The translations under genes and the position numbers were made by a program. This document shows positions 48,559 through 61,166 of a stretch of 64,000 nucleotides of DNA, piece after piece. Position 1 is the stretch's first letter. Every line of letters begins with the position of its first letter. The notes beneath the pieces were generated by a model. That model was not told where the DNA came from. It searched no databases and worked only from the letters and a program-made list of their open reading frames with translations. Origin of the DNA: Anabas testudineus (lineage: Eukaryota > Chordata > Actinopteri > Anabantiformes > Anabantidae); NCBI RefSeq assembly GCF_900324465.2, contig NC_046614.1, positions 22,380,833-22,444,832 of the forward strand, written 5' to 3'.

Positions 48559-48642
48559 ATGAAAATAGCATCTTTTAACATCCAGAAGTTTGGAAAAAAA
48601 CAAAGTGTCAGATCCAGAAATCCTAAAGATCCTGATAAAGGT

Positions 48643-48677
<35 letters not shown>

Positions 48678-51115
48678 CACACAGACGTATGGCAATCATT
48701 GTGAGGAGATTTATTGACATAATTAATTCCCTAGCCCCTCACTGTCGCGCAACATTATTTGTACGGCAAATGATAAGAGAAAGTGCTTTAAAAACAAACT
48801 TTAAAGCAAGTGTAATGTGTGTTCAAAGTAATTGACCTGGTAGACCAGTCCATTCTCATTCCCAGAGCTCTGTCAAGTCCTTTAGTGTCTCAACGCTAAA
48901 GGTTCTATATTCTATTACATTATTTCTATGGATTTTTAGAAAAATGAAAAAATGTTTATTATAATTACAGTGGCTGCCATCATGATAACATATACACGTG
49001 TATAGATATATACATAGTTGTTCATATTACAAACTTTCTAAAGTGCACTGATGCCAAACTGAGATGTGCTCTCTCTTTCTGCCCCCAGATTGTGTCTCGA
49101 TATGACTTAATTTTGATTCTGGAAGTAGTGGACTCCACTGAATCATCTATAAAAATCTTCCTAGATGCACTCAACAAGTGAGTGCAGGCTTTGCTTCATT
49201 GTGATTGTGATTATTATTATTATTACGACTAGCATGTACACAATACACATGCTGTTGATCTAACTTAAATTTAAATGGGTACTAAAACACAATTCTGTCT
49301 GTCCAGGTCCCGCAAGAACACTCACTACACTATGCAGACCAGCACTCGTCTAGGACGAACAGTCTACAAAGAGCAGTTCATGTTTTTGTACAGGTGAGTT
49401 TATCTTGAGACAGTTTTTTACTGTACAGCACTGTTTATAACACTGGAAATTATACTTACACTAGGAATGGAGATTAATTCAAGGAAGTACTCTAAACTGC
49501 AGTACTTGGATTTATACAGTACAAAACATTTTAAATGACAAACAATTTTTGTGTCTTTGTAGTATGTTGCTTGTAAGAAACAGTTTACAGTATAATCTGA
49601 TCTTCTGCTTGATGTGCAGGGATGATGTTGTTAAAGTGGTGGACTCCTACCAGTTTGATGACGTCTTAACTCAGGGAAAAGATGTGTTCGAAAGAGACCC
49701 CTACATCCTGAGATTCGAATGCCCCGATTCAGGTATGAGGCTTCTGTTATGCAGATTTAAAAGATGAATGCTTCTGAGAGCACCCAGTACTTTAAAAGGA
49801 AATTAAAGTACACTTCTACCTCACCTCTCTAGATTACCTGTTGGGTATAGGTTTGATGTGGGCATTCATTACAACTTCAAAAGACAATTTGAAGATTAAG
49901 ACTTGGTTTCAGGACTGGGGTTAAATTAGCTTAGGTTTAGGTCTAGGTATTTGGTTGTGATAATTAAGGTTGGGGTAAGAGGTTAAATAATATATTTCCT
50001 CACAAAGATAGAAGTAAAAATGTGTGCGTGTGTGTGTGTGCTTACCACAGTGCTGGAGGACCTAGTGCTGATCCCAGTTCACACCAAACCAGAGGGCTCA
50101 GAGAAGGAGCTGGACGAGCTGTATGATGTCTTTCAGCACGTCAAAACGAAGTGGCATACTGATGTAAGAAAATGAAATTATCAGTAATCACTTTGCGATT
50201 AAACTACTGAATTACCTCATATCAACCAGGAAAGATGAAAAACAAAACAAAAAAATCTGCATGCTGATGCAGTTATAAACTCACACAATGATGTACTGGT
50301 AGCAATGTAGCCAAGGGAGCAATGCTTAGTGCAGAGCTCCTGGAAGCTTTAAAGAGCTAATAACATAACAAGACCCACCTGTTACTACTGTATGAACAGT
50401 CTCACTGTTTCTGTGCTGTCTAAGGTTGCTTTCAGACCTTAATTCGTTTGCTTTGGTCTGAATCAGTAGATGAGTTTTTACATAACTTGCTTATCAAAAT
50501 GCAAAAATGGTGTTGGGGTCATGTTGCACTTCTTTGAGTTTCGATGTTGTCTTTACCTAGAACATTATGATCCTGGGTGACTTCAATGCGGATGGCTCGT
50601 TCGTCTCCAAGAAAGAAATGAAGCAGATCAGGATCCGTACTGACAAGAACTTCCACTGGCTGATTGGAGATGATGTTGACACCACAGCAAGCAACAAAAA
50701 TGACAATTCATATGACAGGTAACATTCACAAACACAAGTCCTACAACAATATTAAAGCAGTGCTGCAAGATCAATGTCCCATCACTGAACAGTCAAGCAA
50801 AGGCTAACAATGCTGAGACCTTCAGACAGTGATGTTTGTAGTTAATTACATACCATCTACCTCTGTTCAGGATTGTGATCTATGGTGATGACATGCTCGA
50901 GGCCGTTGTACCAAACTCTGCCAAACCCTTTAATTTCCAGACGGCTTTTAAACTCACAGACGAGCAGGTCTGTAAATTATTTATTTATTTATTTATTATT
51001 ATATAAAGAATATTTTAATGTTTTTGCCTTTTTTTTGGCTGTCTAGGCTCTAAAAGTGAGTGATCATTACCCTGTGGAAGTGGAGCTGAAGTCCAAAACT
51101 AACAAGAAAAAATAA
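48559..51115 (+). CDS. dnase1l4.1: DNase I-family endonuclease (DNase1-like 4 type) with one-base frameshift in exon 1
   Basis: Eight coding exons: 48559-48640, 49089-49177, 49307-49393, 49620-49732, 50051-50163, 50561-50718, 50871-50967 and 51047-51115. DNase I catalytic motifs are all present: LILEVVD (Glu39), VYKEQF (Tyr76, Glu78), PVHTKPE (His134), [10 protein letters not shown] (Asp168, Asn170), SYDRIVIYG (Asp212) and SDHYPVEV (His252). It starts [12 protein letters not shown] with no signal peptide, as in the fish DNase1L4 group. The exons sum to 808 nt, one too many. In exon 1 a run of seven A (48594-48600) throws the frame off after about 13 codons. With six A the exon would read [13 protein letters not shown] and join [12 protein letters not shown], 268 residues. 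As read, the enzyme would be lost. This could be a real null or a homopolymer error. AATAAA lies at 51244-51249. DNASE1L1 or L3 orthology is possible. Confidence 0.88.
48643..48683. repeat. (CA)n microsatellite abutting a splice donor
   Basis: The repeat begins within the donor of DNase exon 1 (AAG|GTACACACAC), with one AA interruption at 48661-48662. Confidence 0.95.
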
Positions 51116-51259
51116 GTGGTGGGTAATTACTATCACTACTACTACTAGTACTACCACAACTAGTACTACTACAGCCTCTGCTGCTTTTGCTGTTAAAACT
51201 GTCAAATCAATGTTTGATAAATGAAGACTGAATGTTTGTGTTCAATAAAATGTTCCTGC

Positions 51260-53820
51260 ATTTGACCTTTAGTTAGATTTGTATTTTTTACTTTACAGTT
51301 TTCAGGTGTTGTATGCTCAACTCGCCAGCTAATGTTTTTTAATCAAAAAACAAACAAAAAAATATCTATCTATCTATAAATAAGATGTTACAGTATATAA
51401 CATCTATAAATAAGATGTTACAGTATATAGGAAGTATGACTCCCAATGTGCTACATAACTTGAGTGTTCTCTTGCTCCTGTGTCTTTCTGGCACTGGATC
51501 GATTCCCAAAATATTTTTCACCCAATGAACTTCTCCATTAATAAACAATCTTTCTAACCTGTGCTGATGTTTCTCCAGCACTCAGTGGACTGCATGGTTT
51601 ATCTCTGCAAGTCTAAAACTGCGGTGAAAGCTTTGGTTGGTGCCACCAGGACACATCACAGACGAGGTTCTGCTGGTGGAGAAGAGGAAACCTGAAGATG
51701 ATGACAATAACATACTGAAGTTTTGACCAACTATTTTACAGATGGGATTCTCAACACAAGCCAAATGAGACAATTGTTTGGTCTGGTTAGGTTTCATCTT
51801 ATAAAGAATAAAAATAAATGTGTTGAACCAGTGAGCAACATCAAGTATTGATGTGTGTAGATCAGATATACAAGGTGGTCACTAAACTCAAGTAATAGTG
51901 GAAATACACTACTACAAAAATACTAATTTATAAAACATTATAATTTGTAAATTGATACAATTTTTACCCCTTAAGTAAATTATACTGTATTTGAATATAT
52001 ACTTACTTGCAGTTTCTAGTGTATATACACAGTTTGCAGTACTGAATACTTAAATAAATACTAAAAACAGCTTTTTAGGCTGTTACAGGAAGCAGCTGCT
52101 TCAAGTTTACTACATTTGGATTCACAAGCTAATGTTGGTTCTGTCAGTAATGAACCCAGAAATTAATGTGTGAATATATAAATCTATATCTATATAATAT
52201 CTAAGAACTATTTTAGTGGAGAAAACTGTTTTAACTTAGACATAAAACTCTACTTAGCTTACTTTGGATGGGGAGCTAATGGTGTCCCTTCATAATTCTT
52301 CAGAGACTGATCGAGTTTGGCAAAGTAGCGTTAACGCACAATATCATACAAATCAATAAGAATTGCACTAAAATAAGTCACATTTCACAATAAAAATATT
52401 TAAGTTGCTTAAAACATCATGTTAGCACAAGTTATGGGCAATCAGCGAGCACAACGCCTAGCTTAACAGTTAGCGTTAGCAAAAGTAAATCAATAACATA
52501 AAAACAACCTATAATGATAAGTCAACAACAGTTGTAATTAAAAGAAAAAGATATTTCCAACCATTACTCCAGCAAGACGTCTGATGAGATGACTTCTGTA
52601 ATATTAGGTTAAATATTTATGTATCGTTAATGAGAGATGTGACAAAATGGCGGCGGCGTCAGTTAAACTGCTTCTGGCTGAAAATCTGAATTTATAACAA
52701 ATAGAAAGTAACAAGCCACATAAAGTCAAGGATTAAGGACACGTTTTACACCTTAAACTCCTCTACTCTATTTATTTATATAATTGCAGTGGAGCTAATA
52801 TCATATATATAATAGAAGTTAAATTGAAAACAGTGATCCCGTCTTTTGGAGCATATGGTGCCTTACAATTACACTACCTATTATTATAAAATATAATAAA
52901 AATAGCTAAACCTTGACAAATAACACATTTCTGTTTTTATTAAAATGAGTACTAAGATTTTGAATGAAGTACTTACGTAAACCTGTAGTAGTGTCTTCTA
53001 CCACTGTGACCAAACACCTGAGACTAATAAGTATAACTTAAGATGAAGTTTAGTGTTTATCATTTATCACAACCTCAATAAAAGTCTTCCTCTTCTTGTC
53101 ATCCGACACTGAGAGGTTCACATCCAAAGACTCTGTGATTCACTAAATTAAATTCAATACTACAGGTCACATGTCAGAATTACAATACTATGCATCTGCT
53201 GGACACAAAATCACATAAACATTTAATAGACAAGAAATAACGACCTTAAACTGAATAACAAACACCTTTTATACACATGCTGTAATCACATCTTTTTCAT
53301 GATTGCAGAAACACTGAATCTATAATCCACAGTTCATGTTCAAATAGAAATTATGAAAAATAATGAAATGCAACGTATCAGGAGAGCAGACAAAACTCAA
53401 TAAATATTATAGCCTGCTGCAGAAAGATAAATGAATTGCAAGACTTGAATTACTTTATAACTTATAGCTGGACTTTACCCAATTAACTCATAAATAAGTG
53501 TTTTACAAACCATCTTTGCTTTTATCCTACCAGTAGAAATCTCATGAACACAAATGTAATGTAGCCATCAAAGGTTTTTACAGATGTTCTCAAGGAAATG
53601 TTTTTTAGACCTCAATGAGCCATATTGAGTGTAAACTTACCTCAAACTTAATTTTCATATCCAACGCATTTTGAATGAATGTCTGTTACACAATTTAAAC
53701 TTATTCTTATGTCAAACTCATATTGGATAAGTTCTGATTCAAAAAGAAAAATGAAAATCTTGATTTTCTTGACTTATATTTCCCCCCAAATATCAAACAA
53801 TTAAACAAGCAGTAATTACA
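51260..53820. other. Spacer between the DNase gene and tma7
   Basis: A short 32-bp-period tandem duplication (ATAAATAAGATGTTACAG twice) lies at about 51374-51430. An exon-like block at 51581-51730 and a YY1-type ATGGCGGC patch at 52643-52660 are the only signals; neither supports a gene call. Confidence 0.4.
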
Positions 53821-54303
53821 AAACCTTTATTGGCATCCCTCTTTAAAATAAAACAAAATCAAAAAAGAAAAAAAAAAGCGGGGGATATAACACGTCTCTG
53901 CTAGTTTCACATGGGCACAAAACAAAATATGGTGAGGATGAGGATTCTTTCCGTGTTGCATTTCTTATGCTAGAGACCTCATTGCTAAACTGGATGTGAA
54001 GATATTGGTCAGTGTGTGTGAGAGCGTAAAGTTCCCAACAACAAATAAACCTGTGTGAAACCTTAAATTATGTTGGGAGTCAATTTGTCTACCAGGCCTG
54101 GCTGGTAACAGATATTCCTGCCCCTGACATTCTTGATAATTAAGTTCATGTTGTGCACATGTTCACTGCTGGAGCAGGTTTTAGGTTTGATGGGGTCCAT
54201 GTTCGACAGACTAAAACAAACTGGAGCCTTTCAGTAAGCTTACAGACATCGCATACACGAGGCGACGTCGGGGAACAACACACATTGTCTTCACATTGAG
54301 ATT

Positions 54304-56296
<1,993 letters not shown>

Positions 56297-56329
56297 GTTT
56301 TAACTAATTACAACAGTCTGAAGATAAGA

Positions 56330-56470
56330 AATAAGCGTCAAATTGTTGCAAACAGAGCGAGTTGCGTTAATCCGCGCTGTAAGGTCCCCGGTGAACTCTG
56401 AACCGGAAGTAGAATACCCGTTATGCGCCTGAATGAAATGTTCCCCGGCTGTTTGACGTGAAAATGAACT
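56330..56470. promoter_or_regulatory. Bidirectional promoter between tma7 and ccdc51
   Basis: A GC-richer patch upstream of tma7 holds a perfect ETS/GABP site (ACCGGAAGT, 56402-56410) and CpGs (TCCGCGCTG, CCCCGGTG), with no TATA box. This is the usual makeup of housekeeping head-to-head promoters. The ccdc51 start site is probably just to the right. Confidence 0.6.
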
Positions 56471-57150
56471 CCATCAGTTTGACATGTTTGCTTTGACAAC
56501 ACTTAAGAAGACAGGTATGTTTATTTTCATGTTTTAATCTATGTATTAATTTATTACATGATTTACCAGCTAGTGTAACATTAACATCTAAAACGTCACT
56601 TTGCCGGTATCTAACTGTTAGCAAGGTAAAGCTAATAGCTAGCTATGTTAACCTAGTTGGAATTAGGCAATAACAACCAAGTAACAATCAGCTAATATTG
56701 TAAGAAGATCTATGATATAAGTCATAGAAATGCAAACGCTATCTTATTATTTTCTGCCTGGTTATTCATTTAATTATCAATTAGTATTAGTTGTGTTGTG
56801 TGTTGTAAGTTAGCAAGTAGATTTCTTATCAGTAGTGGAAAGTAACGTTAAGCTAGTTTGTTAAATACATCCAGTACTGTACTTGTACTTTACATTTTAT
56901 GCTGTTTTATAGTTTTATTCCGCCACATTTCAGGTGGAAATATTATACTTTTTACTCCACTACACGTGTGTGATGTTAACTGTCTGTTTTTCGGATTAGG
57001 ATTTCTATTCTCTTTTGTTATTGTCTCCGTAGATACTTGTTTGGAGTCTACTTTGCAGTTGGTGTCTGTTCCAGTGTTGGAGCAGTAGTTGAAGTGCAAG
57101 AGAATCTCTGGGCTGAGCTCAAGCTGCATTCGTGACTGCTGCCCTTCTCA

Positions 57151-59307
57151 ATGAGGTACTTTTGCATTATTTGGTCTAAATAGGATATTCTTATTAAAAA
57201 TATGCCAGTCAGGCTGACATTGAACAATCTCCTTACTGTGTCCATTACAGAAGAGCTCAGAACTGTTTATGGGCCCATGGCTCGGGCTGTTTGTCCTGCC
57301 TCTACTTGCACAGATCTTTGTCTAGTAGAATCACTCTGGTGCGTACCTACAGTGCTCACCATCAGCCTAGTTCCACCCCACCTACTAACCCTGCACCTCC
57401 TGACGGGAAAGGTGGAGCTGAGGTGGTGAAACAGCGTGCCTTGGTTGCTTTACAGGTATAAGAAATCCCTCTTTTCTCATCTTCTTTTTGCTCAGAGCAA
57501 CTTTTACCACAGATATAATTACTAGTTGGTCCATATGAAGAATTTGACAACATTTGATTGAACAACATTTTTAAAACAACAACTTCTCTCTTTTTAGCAT
57601 GCAGGTGAGTTGGGGCGTCAGTGGGGTCACAGGTCAGCTCAAACAGTCACTGCCACTGTCAATTACTGGTGGAAGAGGTATGAGGAGTTTGTTGGACTCA
57701 GTGAGGTCAGAGAGGCTCAGACCAAGGTCACTGAGGTAAGCACTAATTGTTAGTCAACCTATATTGGTGAAGCGTCTAGGAAAAAAATGACAGTATGAGA
57801 ATTTAATAGCACCACCAACTATTACTTTCTTGATTAACATAGAGTTGTGTCAATACTACTCTAAAATATTTCTACTTCACCTGAGAATTTTATACAGTAG
57901 CTTTCAGAAGTGACTCATTTGTGTGTTTTGTCCAGGCTGAGCAAGCGTTCATGGTGGCCAGAGGGATGGTGCGTGAGGCTCATGCTAGTCTGGAGGCCTT
58001 GCAGGTCAGGCTAAAGGAAGTCAGAGATCGGCTGGACAGAGTGTCCCGGGAGGAGGCTCACTACCTGGAGCTCGCTACACTGGAGCACAAACTGCTGCAG
58101 GTTAGCGCAAGCAATTCAAAATTCCCTACTGCAGCTTCAGGTCAGATGAAGAAGAAGAAATTAATTTATTCTGCAGTATAATATGTAGAGTGTGCTTCAG
58201 TTGCACAATGACAGAAGTGATTGTACTGTGATGTTATTAGCAATAAAGTCTATTTGAGACATCTGTTCAACAACTGACCTGTTTATGAAATTGAATTAGT
58301 CTAAATTGAGACAAAAATAAATCACATATCCATTGTGCTCTCTTGTAACCACAGGAAGAACGTCGCCTCCGGACAACATATGAGAATGCAGAGAGTTCGG
58401 AGAGGGAGAAGTTTGCCTTGTTTTCAGCAGCTGTCAGGGAGAGCCATGAAAAGGAAAGGACAAGAGCAGAACGCACCAAGAACTGGTCCATCATCGGCTC
58501 AGTGCTCGGAGCCTTGATTGGAGTCATGGGATCGACATACATCAACCGTGTCCGACTGCAGGTGAGGAGGGATGATGATAGCACTGCTCGTCACCTCTGC
58601 TGCACTGGGGGTTGTGTTATTTTTTTGTCCAGTTCTGTGGCTACAAATCAGCAGCACACATAAGAAGTGCATCGATATTTGTTTCAGTTGATATATTTTA
58701 CCTCTTTCTTTTCTAGGAACTGAAGAGTCTGCTGCTGGAGGCCCAAAAGGGCCCAGAGAGCCTACAGGAAGCTCTCAGAATGCAGGCTGGAAATCACCGC
58801 TTGCAGCAGGATGAACTGCGGACTCTCATCGACAGTCTCAGGGTCACTCTGAATGATGTCTTCACAAAGAGGGGCGGTGTCCTTCAGGACAAGGGAGGTC
58901 CAATCTCAGACTCACCCACTGTGCCTCTTTCTGCCTTAAAGGACCTCCACATTGGCAGGCAAAAGACAGAGTCCCTCCTGGAGTCCCTTCCGCCACAACT
59001 GGGACAACTGGAGCAAGGACTTGGTAGAGTTGAGAGCAGTTTGTTGATGGTTAGGAAGCTGCTGGAGACCAGACCAGAAGCTCAAACACGGGCTGGTCAG
59101 CTGCAGAGAGCACGACCAGCGAGCCCAGAAAGACCAGCGAGAGAGGACCAGTGGGAATCTGCAGCAGTGGTGAAGCATCTGGACGAGACCCAGAGGACGC
59201 TGGGAGAACGAATCAGGACAAACACTCTTTATAATGCTGTGTTTACCTATACGGCCACTGCAATAACCATCTCTGCTGTCTACCTGCTGCTCAGAGGAAC
59301 TGGTTAG
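57151..59307 (+). CDS. ccdc51: Coiled-coil domain-containing protein 51 (mitochondrial K-ATP channel subunit MITOK)
   Basis: Six coding exons: 57151-57155, 57251-57455, 57598-57735, 57936-58100, 58355-58561 and 58717-59307; 1311 nt, 436 residues (human about 411). The first exon gives only ATGAG before its donor. An arginine- and serine-containing leader ([26 protein letters not shown]) fits a mitochondrial presequence. Strong matches to the vertebrate protein are [38 protein letters not shown] and [21 protein letters not shown] first membrane segment ([17 protein letters not shown]) lies at about 220-240 and a second at the C-terminus ([19 protein letters not shown]). The long coiled coil lies before the first. 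The protein forms the pore of the mitochondrial ATP-sensitive potassium channel. Its neighbour tma7 is the same as in human. AATAAA lies at 59508-59513. Confidence 0.96.
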
Positions 59308-59519
59308 ATATGCTACCTCTGGTTTGAATACCTTAACATTCACTGTAACACTATGAATCACTGGGAGGAATAATTTCAATTAATTATATCAAAATTCAGT
59401 ATTCACTAAAGTAGTATTAGATTAGCTTCTGGTCAAAGGTGTTGATTTGGGGTTCTAACCAGAAGAGTCAGTTATCAGATAGTCTGAAACAACTAAACAT
59501 CTCTAGAAATAAATTAAAC

Positions 59520-60300
59520 ATTTGATAAAATCATAGAGACAATATTGATATGTCATCAGGTAAATGTAACTTCTCATGTATTAAACACATTACATCAATT
59601 ACTTTATAAAATATCAAATCTTAGTGAATAATTCCCATCACAGGAGTTTCTGACAGTTTAATACTTAAAAGGGAAAACACAAGGTAAACTGTATCTTTTG
59701 TTTTGTGCAGTCTGCCCCTTTAGAATAATGAAGAATGACTAATGCATTTCCAAATCAACACCTGTGACAGTCAGAATGTCAGTTCTGGGATTTAGACACA
59801 ATTCAGCTGAGGTATGTAACTGAAACATGATGGTGATGTGATTGATAGAGTGTTTGTGGCCAAATGAGACCAATGCCAAGTGAAGTTTTAATATTAGTAA
59901 CTTGATTCAGCCTTGTACTCATCAACCATTCTAATAGTTGAACCAGCTTAACCTCGAAGGGACCACATGTTCTGTCCCCGATTCTACCTCTGGGATTCAT
60001 TTCCAGTCTCCTATCCAACAGGTGTACTAGAGCTGTATGCTTTCCAAGAACCTATAACGTATGTTTGGTTGATTTCATACATCAGATAATTGAGATGGGA
60101 ACAGGAAATGACACTGAACTTGAGATTAGCACAAGGATAAACATCTGAAGAAGCACTGAGAATACATGAACTGAATTTTAAAACAATGTGTGAAAATAAT
60201 CAAAAGGGAAACAAACAATTAAAGGTCTGATTATCCTCTTACAAAGCTTCATTATTGCTTTTACCTTTTGATCACTGCTTTTTTCACTGTTCAAGTAAAA
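59520..60300. other. Intergenic DNA after ccdc51
   Basis: No coding or repeat signal recognised. Confidence 0.35.
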
Positions 60301-60310
60301 TTTTCAAAAA

Positions 60311-60354
60311 CTCTCCTCCCGTACTTGAACTTTTGTTCAAGTACGGGAGGAGAG
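60311..60354. repeat. Perfect inverted repeat: 20-bp arms, 4-base loop
   Basis: The arms 60311-60330 and 60335-60354 are exact reverse complements around TTTT. The stem is GC-rich compared with its surroundings. Confidence 0.95.
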
Positions 60355-60826
60355 TGGTGTAAATATTCCTAGCTAGGTAACCAGCGTGGCTGGCTACTAA
60401 TAAATTTTGTGTCTGTATGTCTGAACCACAGATACAAAATACTGCTAAACATAGTTTCAGCCCTCTTTTATATAGTGTTTTGGTTGAAACTGTTTCAGAC
60501 TGATTGAATGACAGCACCTCTCTCTCTCTGCTGGACCACTGAGGTTTAATCTGCTTCTAAAACTGCATGATGACGATACTTCATAACTTACTCCCTGTGA
60601 CCAGTAGAGAGCAGCAGCAGAACGTGTGTGATACCAGGGGAAACTGCTGCTTGTCTTGATTTCACATTTCACATTTTTCTTTATCTTGCAGAATATGGCA
60701 ACAAATCTATATCTGTGTATTTGTTGCAGCTACAGTTTGTAAACTGTGTTACCAAATATTATGTGGACACAACATGCATAAAAATAAGAATAAAAATCAC
60801 AATTATACAAGAGCAAGTAAGTAAGT

Positions 60827-60889
60827 CCATATATAATATAATATAATATAATATAATATAATATAATATAATATAATATAATATAATAT
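60827..60889. repeat. (ATATA)n pentanucleotide array
   Basis: About 12 copies of a five-base TATAA-type unit. Confidence 0.95.
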
Positions 60890-61074
60890 TTCATGACTGT
60901 ATTACAATATGTCATTAACATGATATATATTAGCCTACAGTACAGTAATAGAGTTTGACATAATGTGTTGAATGAACATTGTATTTTATAATGGTAATAT
61001 ATAAAAGTCTGTGTCCTGTAAATCCACAGCAACAGGTGTTTGGTCTTTACTTAGCACCATGACTGACGCCTGTG

Positions 61075-61076
<2 letters not shown>

Positions 61077-61165
<89 letters not shown>
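61077..61165. repeat. (CA)n microsatellite
   Basis: About 89 bp of uninterrupted CA. Confidence 0.97.

Positions 61166-61166
<1 letters not shown>

Noticed and set aside
52643-52697. Start of a gene at ATGGCGGCGGCG
   Set aside because: The frame stops after 16 codons and no convincing donor precedes the stop; only a YY1-like motif remains.
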